Of a DNA stretch of 64,000 nt, positions 10,785-21,540 are shown piece after piece (the first letter of the stretch is position 1; each line of letters starts with the position of its first letter). The translations under genes and the position numbers were made by a program. The notes beneath the pieces were generated by a model that worked only from the letters and a program-made list of their open reading frames with translations, was not told where the DNA came from and searched no databases. Origin of the DNA: Ascaphus truei (lineage: Eukaryota; Chordata; Amphibia; Anura; Ascaphidae); assembly GCA_036426205.1 (NCBI GenBank), contig CM071568.1, forward strand, positions 51,868,040 through 51,932,039. The letters run 5' to 3'.

Positions 10785-11475
10785 TGACTCACAGTAGATA
10801 TGAGTCTCCCGCATGCATGGTGGTAGGGGATGTCAGAACAGGCTTCTGGGGTAATAACTGATTCGTACTCATGGTGACAGTGCCTCCATCTCTTGCAAGC
10901 CCCAGGGTTATGGGGAGCAATCCCTGCAGGAGAACTTCTTTAACCTTGCCCTGATAGATTGCAGTCTCAGGCCGAAAGGTATAGTAAAACAGGAACACTT
11001 TATTGCACACTGCAGATTTCACAGCATACACAACAGGGACTTATTAGGGCCTTCACCCTCAGGATGTATCCCTGGACATTCACTGCAGGTACAAGGCCCC
11101 CATAGCAGTCCTTGCTCTTCTCTGACTCCCTATTAGAGCCAGAGGAATATTCTCACTCCCAACTCCCCAAGGGGAGAAGGCAGTACGTGCACAACCAATC
11201 CGCACTTCTGTGTGAGAACCTGTCTCTCTCAAAGGTAGAGACTACTGCTGAATATGGTAGTACATCCCTTAAGTACAGGAAAAGCAGGAACCAGGTCTCA
11301 GTCCCTGATTGGACACAAAGCCTTGTTGCACCGCCTCCCCTGTGACTCACTGAAGCTGCTGGAGGTGGGGAAAATCCAGGATTAGTCCTGGCAGGCCTGC
11401 TCTTACTAGTGCTTACTGCCAGGAGAAGGGCAGACTGGTAGCCAGAAACCAGTCCTGGCTTTTCATGGATACTCA
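10785..11475 (-). mobile_element. Probable LTR relic
   Basis: The block contains a TTTATTG segment (AATAAA on the minus strand) and a GGTTATGGGGAGC/CCTCCATC context. This resembles blocks near 25.3-25.5, 37.2-37.3 and 38.2 kb. No internal coding part adjoins it. The boundaries are approximate and the family was not identified. Confidence 0.3.
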
Positions 11476-11479
11476 TTTA

Positions 11480-12610
11480 TGTGTTAGTTTAATTTAATAT
11501 GGATCAGGCAATTGGTGCATGGCTCCAACCCATTGATCAACTGTGCAGTAGACATGGAAAGAGAAAATGCACACACTGTTTTCTTTATGATCCTGGTACT
11601 ATTGGGCCATTACTAAGTATACTATAAAGACATCTTCCTTTTATTTAAAAATAAATCAGTTTAATTTAAAAGAATGGGATTAAACTATTCTCTAGCATGG
11701 TATATATGCGTTTACAGCACATAACATAGGGCTTGGATCCATACCCAAGTCTGCCATTTAAGTAGCTTTGGTATATTCTAGAGTACTTAGGTTATGTTGT
11801 TAATAGGCTAGGCTGTGGGGATTGAGTTTGGAATGCTGTGAAACATATCCTGAATTATAAAACAAACTGGAAGAGAATGTGTCTCATGAGTGTCTATTTT
11901 CACTTTATTGCAGCTGTATGACATTTTGCTGATGAAAGCCACACGTTTAGCCACTTTGCTACTAGACAAGCCTGCAACAAATTGCAGAGCAATGCATTGC
12001 AAGTCTCTCTGAGATTAAAAGGTTTAAATGGAGTGAAACCAAAAAAAGTTCAAGATATATTTATTATAGCTGTAATGTGAAATCTCACTAAATTCTGCTT
12101 GAATGAGCATTGCATGGGTAAATGTCACTAACACTGCTTAGATTGTTTACATGTATGCCAAGGAAAACAGGAAATGTAAATTGATTTTGGGTCTATGGGG
12201 AAGAGCAATTGCACTGTCCCAGACCAACTCTAAATCTGACCATATTTATTAATCACCCTACGCGCCCCAATGATTCTGTTAGAATTGCTGTTTGCCAGCT
12301 GCAAGCTTCATTGGCATGGAAAGAAAAAGAAATCTAGATTGTTTTTGTGGCTGTAATTAAATTATAGTGGAACTAAACATCAAGGGGTACATTTTGAAAA
12401 TGACGCGTGAAGTTTCAATAATTTTCCTACAAATAATAATGAGGGGCAATGAAGACGGCACTATGGACATTGTATTGGAAATATTACATGATGTAGAGTT
12501 TTGGTAATGTTGTGCTGTATTTGTGAGGTATTTTATTTATTCTAATATTGCAGCATGGAAATTGCTTTGTTGTAGAGGTAATGTCATTTCTCGATGTATA
12601 TGAAATATAC
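11480..12610. other. No recognisable feature
   Basis: AT-rich unique-looking sequence. Short frames only; no conserved domain or repeat was recognised. Confidence 0.5.
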
Positions 12611-12619
12611 ATAAATGTA

Positions 12620-13168
12620 TATGTAACCCGGTTCCCTCTGGTCCCCTGGTCCCTTGTGTTCCCACCTCTTACCTCAAGTACAGGGAGGTTGTGGTTAGGC
12701 AAGCGGTTTGCCGGAGACCCATGGCGGCTCGCCGGAAACCCACCGTGGCTCCCGTCACAGGGCGCTGCCATCTTTAGGTCATTGTGCATGCGCGAGACCT
12801 AAGAACGCGCAGGACAGTGCATAGCGGCGTCCATTAATCCTACTCCTATGGCTCCGCAGGGAATACAAGCTCCATTATGCACAGGGGCTGCAGCACCACA
12901 TGGGGGAATCTAGCCAATAAGGCTTCGAGGATGCCCTGGAGCAAATAGATATATTTGTAGCACTAGGAGAGCCACGCCAGTCGGAAGCAGAACAGCAAGG
13001 GGATAGATAAGGTCCAGGGAGAAGTGCTCCGCTAGACTAGGCCAGAGTATTCCCCTTCAGGTCCCAGCTAAGCCCCGACCATCACTAGGTTGTGGTGCTA
13101 TAGGGAAGGCTCCTCAGATAGGGACGCTCCCCTTAGCCTGTTAGTGCTAGTACCTTAGTACTTGTGAC
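12620..13168 (+). mobile_element. Possible solo LTR
   Basis: The block begins TGTAACCCGG and ends with ACTTGTGACA, so it has TG...CA ends about 550 bp apart. It carries GC-rich promoter-like sequence and no coding region. No clear target-site duplication was found, so the call is tentative. Confidence 0.3.
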
Positions 13169-14195
13169 AGACGCACAAGGTGTGCATGGCCTGCATCTGG
13201 AACCAGACCAGGTCAACATCTCAGAGACTATCTAAAGGTGGGATGCTCCAGCTGGAGGCCACCCCACACGGAGGCGGATCTTTGGTGGAACAGACTGACC
13301 GTTTACTTGGCCTTACTCAGCGACCTCCGGAGCTGGAGCTCCAGGCAGGTATTTTCCACAAGTGCACAAACACATCATGGGGCAGCGCTGTCTCACACTT
13401 GGGGGCGGGAGAGACGTTCGTGGCCTGGACACTTGGACACTGGTGCCCTTGCACCCAAGTACTGTAGGAATACACCGCGGGTCGGTATAAGTTATACTTA
13501 TATGTAAATTGTGTGTGTTCATGGTTATTTTTTAGTACCTTCCAGTAAATACTCGTACTCATACTTTGTGTGTGTATTACTGGACATATTGTCTTGGGAG
13601 GGGCTATCTTACTATGTGAGGATCCTTCCCAGGTGGAGGCGCTGTTAGTAGATACTGATATATACACCCCAGGCTCCCCGTGGCGAGAATCAGGCTTCCT
13701 GTTTGCCGCGCAGGTATTAGCAGCACACGTAGTTGCCCTGACATAGGGGAAAATGGGCTACATATAAATAGATCTGTACTGCTGCAATGGATTCAACAGG
13801 AACCAAATAATTCAGAAAGCATCCCACAAGTAAACCTACAGAATGTAAATTTGGAGATCTTGCATTAACTTTTTTAAGGCACCCTTATTAGTATTTTGTA
13901 TATGCTTTCCTGGATTCTGACAGAATTCAATAGTGGCAGTGGCATTTTAATTTTTACATCTGTTTTTCTGAGACAATACATATTAAAGCCAAATAACAAA
14001 ATATAACTAAGCATTCATCTCTTGAATGTCCCACAATGTTTCACTGTGTCAAAATTGTGTTTATTAACTATGTCCTGTATGTTTCACTTATAAAGAAACT
14101 TGCTTCCATCTCCAGAGATTGAGGTATACAGTTACCCATTCAGAACTTTCTGTACTTACACTATATAGTCACAGGAGCTTTCCCAGACCCCAGGA
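13169..14195. other. No recognisable gene
   Basis: Frames at 13180-13467 and 13238-13507 overlap in different phases and have no domain. They may be part of an LTR element adjoining the block before, but this could not be shown. Confidence 0.4.
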
Positions 14196-14214
14196 TCAGA
14201 GATTCCACTGGGGC

Positions 14215-14830
14215 CCTCCATGTCGGCAGCCTTGCAAGCTTCCTCGCCCCCTCTTTATTTTCCTCTCCCTCCTCCTCACACACCTCACTCTCTCACTCCC
14301 CTCTATTTCTCTCCTTCTCAAACAACCTCTCATCCTCTCCCTTCGCCTAAATATTTTTCTCCCATCACCCAATGTCCACCTCTGTCCCCTCCTCACACTG
14401 TATTATGTATGTATGTATGTCTTTATTTATACAGTGCCATTAATGTACATAGCGCTTCACAGTAGTAATACACGTGACAATCATATAAATAACAAATAAT
14501 ATAAATAACACATAATGGGAAGAAGTGTTTCAGACATAAAAGTAACATTTAGGAAAAGGTGTCCCTGCTCCGAAGAGCTTACAATCTAATTGGTAGGTAG
14601 GAAGAACGTACAGAGACAGTAGGAGGGCATTCTGGTAAGTGGCTCTGCAAGGGGCATAGCTTTATGTATCAGGTATATAGTATTAGCCACGAAGATTCAT
14701 ATATGCTTCATTAAGCATGTGTGTTTTAAGGTGGGTCTTAAAGGTGGATACAGAGGGTGCTAGTCGGGTATGGAGGGAAAGGGCATTCCAGAGGTGTGGG
14801 GCTGTCAGTGAGAAAGGTTTCAATAGGAGC
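14215..14830 (-). mobile_element. LINE 3' end relic
   Basis: On the minus strand the segment carries the end of a LINE protein (TAPxLWN-type box around 14800) and then a 3' region including AGCGCTATGTACATTAATGG. The same block occurs in plus orientation at 29236-29580 and 50880-51310. The pyrimidine-rich part near 14250-14400 is low complexity. Confidence 0.6.
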
Positions 14831-15129
14831 TTGTTAGGTGTCCAGTATGTTTTGCAATTCTTGTTCAGCTAGTCTTAGCTGATTGGAGGATGGCAACCTC
14901 CTACCTAATTGAAGCTTACCCCCTCCCACATTTAAATGGTTAAAAGCTCACTCCATAGCATCTCCCACTCTCAGGGGAACTTGCTTGCTTTCAGTATGAT
15001 TGTGACAAATCTAATACAGAGCGCTCTTCCTGGTAATGTACAGGTTAATAAAAGCTCCAATCAGACTTAGAACTTTGCAACTAATATTGACAGATTTATT
15101 ATAAATCATTCTTCCTGGTATTGCACAGG

Positions 15130-15330
15130 TTATTAAGAATTTATATTCGTGTTAGGGACCCCTGAAGAATGTGATCTGCCGTGCAGTGGCTCAGGGGCTT
15201 ACAACAATTTGGCCAAAATGTTAAACTAAAAGACCATTTTATTTAATAGATATTTATACATATATATTTAGGCACTGTACCGTGTATGAGTTTCACTGGA
15301 CGTGCACTGTGCTCTGTCTGTGTTTTATGT
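15130..15330 (+). mobile_element. Short repeat shared with the 61.55 kb insertion
   Basis: The words GTGGCTCA..GGCTTACAA, TTTGGCCAAA and GTTAAACTAAA occur in the same order here and at 61610-61670. At 61.55 kb the repeat is a clean insertion in a LINE, which shows that it is mobile. There is no coding capacity. Confidence 0.5.
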
Positions 15331-15394
15331 TCTGTCTTTGGTTTTAAATGCCAACAAAATACATAGCCAATACATTGCTATTACATTCTGATAT

Positions 15395-15700
15395 CAATGA
15401 ACCCCTTAATCACCTTATCGGATAATAACCGCAAAGGTAATTAAGGGGTTAACCAACCCTTCACCCATTCATTTGTACAGTGGCTTCATCATGCAACTAT
15501 ATATAGCCGTCCCAACTCTGATTGGCTCTAGTACCATGTGACAGGCTTTGAATGACGTCACATCTGTTCTCCCCAAAGCCTCTGTCACATGGTCTACTAG
15601 AGCCAATCAGAGTAGGGATGTAGTTCCCACGCTCTGAATGGCTACCGTACCATGTGATGCCGGCCATCTTTCTTTTCATGACGTTGCCTTAAAGGCAATT
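15395..15700. repeat. Fold-back segment with nested palindromes
   Basis: Positions 15401-15454 form a hairpin (ACCCCTTAATCACCTTATCGG with its inverse). Positions 15497-15640 form a second hairpin (ACTCTGATTGGCTCTAGTA... with TACTAGAGCCAATCAGAGT) centred near 15567. The vocabulary (CCAATCAG, ATGACGTCA, ACCTTAxCGG, GGCCTATAAAAG) matches the large palindrome at 33.3-36.2 kb, so both belong to one fold-back family. Confidence 0.65.
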
Positions 15701-16130
15701 GAAGCACAGCCATTCTGATTGGCTGGCGTCATTGCCTTTAAATGACGTCATCAAAATTAATTTCCCCCCCCCACAATCACATGGTTTTCACGGCCCAATC
15801 AGGGCCATGGGAACCATATGACCATAATGTGACGTCATAGGCCTATAAAAGCCTATGTCGTCTCATTTTGAAGGCAGACGCCGAGGAGGACGGACCTCCG
15901 GAAGGAAGAAGAGGATCGGGGCGTGGCAGCAGACGGTAAGAAGACCCCCAGCAGACCCCAGCAGACCCCAGAAGAACAAGAAAGAAGACGGAAGAACACA
16001 GATGAAGATACTGTAGACGTTTTGGATTTAAAAAAAAGTCTTAGTTTATTTTGTTATGGTTTGTTATTTTATGGGTTCCTGTTGCTGTGCGTGGATTGGT
16101 TGGAGAGCTTGGTGTTCAACGGGAGTCGGT
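15700..16130 (+). mobile_element. Outer arm of the 15 kb fold-back element
   Basis: Contains AATGACGTCA, a TATA-like GCCTATAAAAGCC and the transcript-like block GGAAGAAGAAGAGG..GACGGTAAGAAG. A matching order occurs at 34850-35270. The 69-codon frame at 15923 has no recognised domain and is probably part of the element. Confidence 0.45.
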
Positions 16131-16139
16131 GAGTGCGCC

Positions 16140-16959
16140 AGCTAATGGTAAGTTAACTAAAGAAATGTATATTTTTGGAACTTTAACTGTTTTTTGTAAT
16201 TTATTCTATGTGATACAATTTTTTTCCATTCTCATTTCTTGCCACTGTACGTATATATGTATGTATGTATGTCTCTATCGGTATATACATACAGGGTAAG
16301 AAATGATTTGGTTGGAAATGCTTGTTTTGCACTATTTAAATGTATTTTGATATGCTGCTATTGTTAAATGTGTGTAATGTAATGTTTAATAAGATAGATG
16401 TCATTTTTGGTGTTCTATGGTGTACTTTAGGTCAGGGTGAGGCTTGCTTTGTTATCGTGGTTTTATTTTGGTACTACTATTTTGTCAGATGTTAACTTTT
16501 TTGGAGAATCGGTTTAACGATTAAAAGAGTTAATTGTGTAATTGATTTGGATGGTATTTTAATTGTTTTGGGATGTCATTAATTAATGGTAATTTATTTG
16601 GCTTGCCTTGCTTGGTTTAAATAGTATACTTGTTTGGATTTCATTGTATTTTCTTTTGAATATTTTATTGTTAACATTGATTGGTAGAGTGTACTTGGTG
16701 CACAGATTTTATGCATCATGTATACAATGTCAATTCAATCTTTTGATTGGAATTTGATGCTTTTGATTGTCACATGAGAATGATTTTATTAGGAAATAGG
16801 ATTTTGTTTTACTGTGGCAGATATGGAGAAGTGGTATTTTTATTTATGCATGTTTTACTAAACCCTTAAACATTTCTTTGTATATTGGTTCATCATGTGT
16901 GTGTATATATATATACACAGCAGCCGTTTACCCGTGAGAAGTCCAAGGAGACCTCAGGT

Positions 16960-16960
<1 letters not shown>
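16140..16960. other. AT-rich stretch, no gene recognised
   Basis: T-rich sequence resembling 35300-35900 in composition, so it may be the interior of the fold-back family. No coding region seen. Confidence 0.4.

Positions 16961-16965
<5 letters not shown>

Positions 16966-17009
<44 letters not shown>
16966..17009 (+). repeat. (TA)n microsatellite
   Basis: A TA run ends directly before the element end at 17014 (AACCCCGTTATAACGCGG), the same arrangement as at 5005. Confidence 0.95.
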
Positions 17010-17015
<6 letters not shown>

Positions 17016-17120
17016 AACCCCGTTATAACGCGGTCCTCGGGGTCCACCCCGAGACCACCGCGTTAGTAACGGTGTCGCGGGGGGAAAAAATGGCTGCCGC
17101 TTTAGCGCATATTCACCCCG

Positions 17121-17690
17121 CGGTGAAGGAGATGGGAGCGGGGATGTCCCTCCGGTCCCCGCTTCCCCCTGTCACCGCGTGACAGCCCGCGGTGAAGGAC
17201 ATGGGAGCGGGGATGTCCCTCCGGTCCCCGCTTCCCTCTGTCACCGCGTGACAGCCTGCGGTGAAGGAGATGGGAGCGGGGATGTCACTCCGGTCCCCGC
17301 TTCCCCCTGTCACCGCGTGACAGGCCGCATTGAAAGAGTTGGGAGCGGGGATTTCCCTCCGGTCCCTGCTTCCCCCTGTCACCGCGTGACAGGCCGCGGG
17401 ACAGGAGATGGGAGGGGGGATGCCCCTCAGGTCCCGGCTTGAACCTGTCACCGCGGGACAGGCTGCGGGACAGCAGATGGGAGGGGGGATGCCCCTCAGG
17501 TCCCGGCTTCAACCTGTCACCGCGGGACAGGAGATGGGAGGGGGGATGCCCCTCCGGTCCCGGCTTCCCCATCACCGCGGGACAGGAGATGGGAGGGGGG
17601 ATGCCCCTCCGGTCCCGGCTTCCCCGTCACCGCGTGACAGGAGATGGGAGGGGGGATGCCCCTCCGGTCCGGGCTTCACCTTCTCTCCAC
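17121..17690 (+). repeat. GC-rich minisatellite, 57-70 bp unit
   Basis: About nine units share GAGATGGGAG(C/G)GGGGATG and CTCCGGTCCC(G/C)GCTTCCCC..CACCGCG. The first three units are near 70 bp and the last four near 57 bp. All six frames are open for about 100 codons because of the repeat; none is a gene. The array is followed by a GT-rich tract (17740-17890). Confidence 0.9.
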
Positions 17691-18077
17691 CGTTGTCCCC
17701 GCTGCCTGCGCAGGAGGAGGGGGGGGGGGGACGGGTTGCTGGGTGTGTGTGTAAGTGTGTGAGAGTGTGAGAGTGTGTGTGAGTGTGTGTAAGTGTCTGT
17801 GAGTGTGTGTAAGTGTCTGTGAGTGTGTGTAAGTGTGTGTGAGTGTGTGTAAGTGTGTGTGAGTGTGCGTAAGTGTGTGTCAGTGTGTACCCTTACCATC
17901 TCCTTTCCCTGTGCTGCAGGTCGCTGGTCCCCTACCTGGTCAACCCCTCTGTGTGGAGTCGGATCCTGGGGTTGTAAGTAATTGCAGGCTCTAATTAGGG
18001 ACAAATAAACTGGGGCCAGCAACAGACCAGCATATTATGGTCCTTTCCCCGCGGGGTCTCTCGGTACTTGCAGTTCA

Positions 18078-18079
<2 letters not shown>

Positions 18080-18128
<49 letters not shown>

Positions 18129-18394
18129 GTGTGTCAGTGTGAGCAGTGTGTGTACAGTGTGTTTCAGTGTGAGCAGTGTGTGCAGTGTGAGCAATGAGCA
18201 GTGTGTGTGCAGTGTGCAGTGTGTGCAGTGTGAGCAATGAGCAGTGTGTCAGTGTGTGCAGTGTGAGCAATGAGCAGTGTGTGCAGTGTGCAGTGTGTGT
18301 GCAGTGTGTGCAATGTGAGCAATGAGCAGTGTGTGCAGTGTGAGCAATGAGCAGTGTGTCAGTGTGTGCAGTGTGAGCAATGAGCAGTGTGTGT
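18080..18394 (+). repeat. GT microsatellite and GTGAGCAATGAGCA minisatellite
   Basis: A pure GT run at 18081-18123 is followed by repeats of GTGTGCAGTGTGAGCAATGAGCA. It ends exactly where the left arm of the inverted repeat begins (18395). Confidence 0.9.
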
Positions 18395-18625
18395 GATAAC
18401 AGGTGGTTTGGTAGAACTCCCTCCGTGGACAGATGAATATGTGGAAAAAACACAAAAATATATTATGGTGCAGTATGTCAATGGGAATTATACACTCACA
18501 TATGAGCCCATAAACAATCACGAACACTCAGGACAAGACACTGCAGACAGACAAGACTGACAATACAAACACTAGCAAGGCTAAAAATGAATAAAAGCTA
18601 ATTTAATATAAAACAACATAAATGA
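18395..18625 (+). repeat. Left arm of 231-bp inverted repeat around a PLE
   Basis: Begins GATAACAGGTGGTTTGG and ends ACAACATAAATGA. The reverse complement is at 20305-20535 with only a few visible differences (for example TGCAG against TTCAC near the middle). The arms enclose a 1.7-kb PLE core. Confidence 0.9.
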
Positions 18626-18909
18626 AGAGTACAGGATGACTGAGAGATCGCCAGGTCCGGATGCGGTAAAAATCAGAACCCTACTCACAAGATTCCAATC
18701 ACAAGTGGGCATGAAAATCAAAACTGGAACGGCACAATTTCTCCTGCTGGTTCTCTGTACCACGCCGCTGGTAAGCCCTCCTGCAGTTCCGTGCGTGTCT
18801 CGGGCGGATGCTCCGTCACTAGGGGGCGGGTCCAGTAGATGAGTGCTCCTTCCGTTTCCAACCTGCGCCCGCCGCGTCACTCACGTCTCTCCTTCACACA
18901 ATAACAGCT

Positions 18910-18962
18910 CTAAAAAAACTTCCCAACGCGTTTCGTGCGCCTGCGCATACTTCCTCAGGGGA
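18910..18962 (-). ncRNA. Hammerhead-like motif with exact core
   Basis: Minus strand: CCC, core CUGAGGA, extra A, stem II GUAUGC/GCGCAC (one A-C mismatch), GAAA, stem III ACGCGU, U, then GGG pairing with CCC. Every conserved core base is present. The extra A before stem II and the 3-bp stem I weaken it relative to 21222-21266. Confidence 0.55.
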
Positions 18963-19202
18963 TTGTGATGATACAAGTAGGTCGTGGCATTTATACCTAA
19001 TCCGTGGTTCTGATTGGCTAATCATATAAAATACAAATTACCACAGTAATTAACACAATTGTAACATCACTTGCAAACAGCCTTGCCAACACTAAACAAT
19101 TAAAACAACATGACAACAACAAAAAACAAAAAGCAATAAAGAAGATCCTAGGATGGAGATGAGAGTGTGATTTTGTCACATACTATATGGAATTCTACTC
19201 AT

Positions 19203-19832
19203 TTACAAAAATGCTTTCAACTCAAAGTCTATGTTCAGGCCACTTGGAGAAAGTGTCTTGAATTCATATTTCCAGTTTGCTTCTCGCATACAGGCTTGTT
19301 CTAATCTGTTGCCACCTCTCCAATTGGCCTGAACAACCTCAATGGCACAACACAGCAATCCCTTAGGATTCCTGTTATGACACATGAGAAAATGATGCGA
19401 GACACTATGAGTGACCAGTCCCTTCTTAATGTTATAAATGTGCTCGTACACTCTCCTCTGAAATGTTCTCCCTGTTCTGCCTATATACTGTAAGCCACAA
19501 GGGCATTGAAGCAAATATATAACGAACATTGAATGACAATTAATGAATGACTTAATGGGATAAGATTTAGAGGTTACATTCGATTTAAATAATTTAACGT
19601 TGCGACTGTAAGAGCATGCTACACATTTAGCACATGTGCAAAAACCTTTAACACTCCCTGTTTGTTTCTGTCTAAGATGATTTAATGGACAGCTAGGGGC
19701 CAATTTAGATTTTAAATTGTTGGCCTTGGTGAATATAATACTTGTTTTTTGTGGAACAATTTCCGCCAGAATGTTATCTTTAAGCAGGATTGGCCAATAT
19801 TTATTTAAAATTTGTCTTATTTTGGGTGCCAT
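19203..19832 (-). pseudogene. PLE GIY-YIG endonuclease domain
   Basis: A 209-codon frame. The N-terminal part reads as the end of the PLE linker (KYWPILLKDN region, then a CTCAKCVACS Cys cluster near residue 60). The core MFVIYLLQCPCGLQYIGRTG starts near residue 101. R and EH of the following helix are at about 125-131, and a GGNRLEQ box precedes an ANWKYE segment. The protein is uninterrupted over the endonuclease. It is separated from the upstream linker frame by a stop around 19850. It belongs with the copies at 150 and 44487 by its GGNR/GGDR C-terminal box. Confidence 0.85.
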
Positions 19833-19853
19833 CTCGTTGTATTGGGTAATAAA

Positions 19854-20308
19854 CTAAACTTGATGGTTACACTTGGTCACCTTGTCATTTTTCTTATATT
19901 TAAGTAATGTGTTTCTTTCAATGTTGTTGACTTGTTTTAGAGCCTTGTCTAAGAGACTCTCAGAGTACTTTCTCTCAATAAATTTATTTTTTAACTCTTT
20001 AGCCTGAGCTTCAAATATCTCCTTCTCTGAACAGTTACGTTTAAGACGCACCAATTGACCTTTTGGAATATTTCTTAGCATTGAGGGTTATGCTGACTAT
20101 CTGCCCTCAGATAATTATTTGCTTGTACCGGTTTAAAGAATGTTTTTGTGTGAAGTGCATTATTCCTAACGTATATATGAAGATCTAAAAAATCTAAATG
20201 TTCAGTGCTAAAATTACAAGTGAATTTCAAATTCCTATCATTACAATTCAAATATGTGCAAAATGCATCAAGAGATGCCTGACTTCCTGACCAGACAAAC
20301 CCCATCAT
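19854..20308 (-). pseudogene. Truncated PLE reverse transcriptase and linker
   Basis: Two short frames in different phases. The upstream one (20308-20075) contains FLDLHIYVRNN and TKTFFKPVQANNYL, the conserved region after the catalytic YxDD of PLE reverse transcriptases. The YxDD itself and everything upstream are missing. The downstream frame (20081-19854) is Lys-rich linker. A frameshift separates them. Confidence 0.75.
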
Positions 20309-20535
20309 TTATGTTGTTTTATATTAAAATAGCTTTTATTCATTTTTAGCCTTGCTAGTGTTTGTATTGTCAGTCTTGTCTGTCTGCAGTGTCTTGTCCT
20401 GAGTGTTCGTGATTGTTTATGGGCTCATATGTGAGTGTATAATTCCCATTGACATACTTCACCATAATATATTTTTGTGTTTTTTCCACATATTCATCTG
20501 TCCACGGAGGGAGTTCTACCAAACCACCTGTTATC
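20305..20535 (-). repeat. Right arm of 231-bp inverted repeat
   Basis: Reverse complement of 18395-18625. It abuts the truncated reverse transcriptase at 20304. The 96-codon frame across it is the mirror of one at 18249-18527 and is not a gene. Confidence 0.9.
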
Positions 20536-20724
20536 AGATGATTATTATTGGGACACTATCCTTTATCTATTGGACTTCCATAGTCATCATTGGACTTGTA
20601 AGGCACTGGTTTTCTTTTATTCTTTGTTATCTGATTGTACAATCAGTATTCACCAGGCAGCCTAGCCCAGTAGTTAAGGGGCAATCTCATTAGGGTCACA
20701 CTAATTAACTTTTTTTATTTATTA

Positions 20725-20905
20725 TTTTTTTTGCGCTGTTCACACCGTCTTTTTTTTTTCTTTTGATATATATATAATATATATCATATATATATTTATA
20801 TATATATATAAATAATTTATATAATAAATTTCTTTTGATATAAGATATCTATATATTTATATTATATCAAAAGAAAAAAAAAGACGGTGTGAACAGCGCA
20901 AAAAA
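20725..20905. repeat. Palindrome with GCGCTGTTCACACCGTC arms and TA-rich centre
   Basis: GCGCTGTTCACACCGTC at 20733-20749 is inverted at 20883-20899. The centre (20766-20870) is TA-rich and can pair. A third copy, in the orientation of the second, lies at 21442-21458. The second and third bracket a segment of about 540 bp that contains the complete hammerhead. Confidence 0.8.
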
Positions 20906-20928
20906 ATAAAATATAAAATATATATATA

Positions 20929-20968
<40 letters not shown>

Positions 20969-21221
20969 AATATAACTGTATGCTCATCTGCATGTCTTAG
21001 GCAGGTCTGCAAGCGTCCCACCTCCTTTCCCCCCCCATTATCACCCAGCATACAGCACTTCCACTGCTGCAAGGGATTCTGGGAAATGACATGCAAATGA
21101 GCACACAGTGTCGCTTTTTGCCTCAATAACCATTTTTAACATGGTTCCCTATAGGCTTAAGCTTGCTGCATGGTAACAGCTTTGAGCACAGCCAGGGTTA
21201 AGGTGCATACGCAGAAAACCA

Positions 21222-21266
21222 CCCACAGACAGCCGTTTCGACCTTGATAGGTCTCATCAGTGTGGG
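21222..21266 (-). ncRNA. Complete hammerhead ribozyme motif, type I, minimal stem III
   Basis: Minus strand, in order: stem I CCCACA (21266-21261); core CUGAUGA (21260-21254); stem II GACC, loop UAUCAA, GGUC (21253-21240); GAAA (21239-21236); stem III of two pairs, A-U and C-G, with loop GGCU; C at the cleavage position (21228); stem I UGUGGG (21227-21222). All conserved core bases are present, stem II is a perfect 4 bp and stem I a perfect 6 bp. Cleavage is predicted between 21228 and 21227. It lies downstream of and on the same strand as PLE coding remnants (22782-21779), as expected for ribozymes in PLE terminal repeats. Very short stem III usually requires dimers or cofactors for activity. 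Confidence 0.82.
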
Positions 21267-21540
21267 GTTGATTTTACTGGGAATGCAAGAGAGGCTATGG
21301 GATAGGCTAAACCATAATACTGAGTTAAGTTATGGTGAGTAAAAAAAGTGACAAAAACCCTCCACAGGAAAGCAAATAATAATAATAATTTTATATATAT
21401 ATATATATATTTATTTATTTATATATATATCAAAAAAAAAAGACGGTGTGAACAGCGCAAAAAAATAATAAATAAAACATTTTTATGAGTTTATATATAC
21501 ATATACATATATATATATATACATATATATTTATATATAC

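Larger units (their letters stand above)
18395..20535 (-). mobile_element. PLE copy bounded by inverted terminal repeats
   Basis: On the minus strand the order is: arm (20535-20305), truncated reverse transcriptase (20304-20075), linker (20081-19854), GIY-YIG endonuclease (19832-19203), tail with hammerhead-like motif (18962-18910), arm (18625-18395). The reverse transcriptase starts abruptly where the arm ends, so the arm was joined to an already 5'-truncated body. Such composite ends are known for PLEs. No target-site duplication was identified. Confidence 0.85.

Noticed and set aside
13180..13667. Overlapping frames on both strands, considered as a gene
   Set aside because: No recognisable domain, inconsistent phases, and next to a probable LTR.
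17113..17770. Overlapping frames of about 90-120 codons with repeated GDRRDIPAP-like units
   Set aside because: The DNA is a GC-rich minisatellite of 57-70 bp; repeats are open on both strands and in several phases.
18100..18394. Regular repeats considered as a CRISPR array
   Set aside because: The units are contiguous GT-rich minisatellite without unique spacers, and the genome is eukaryotic.
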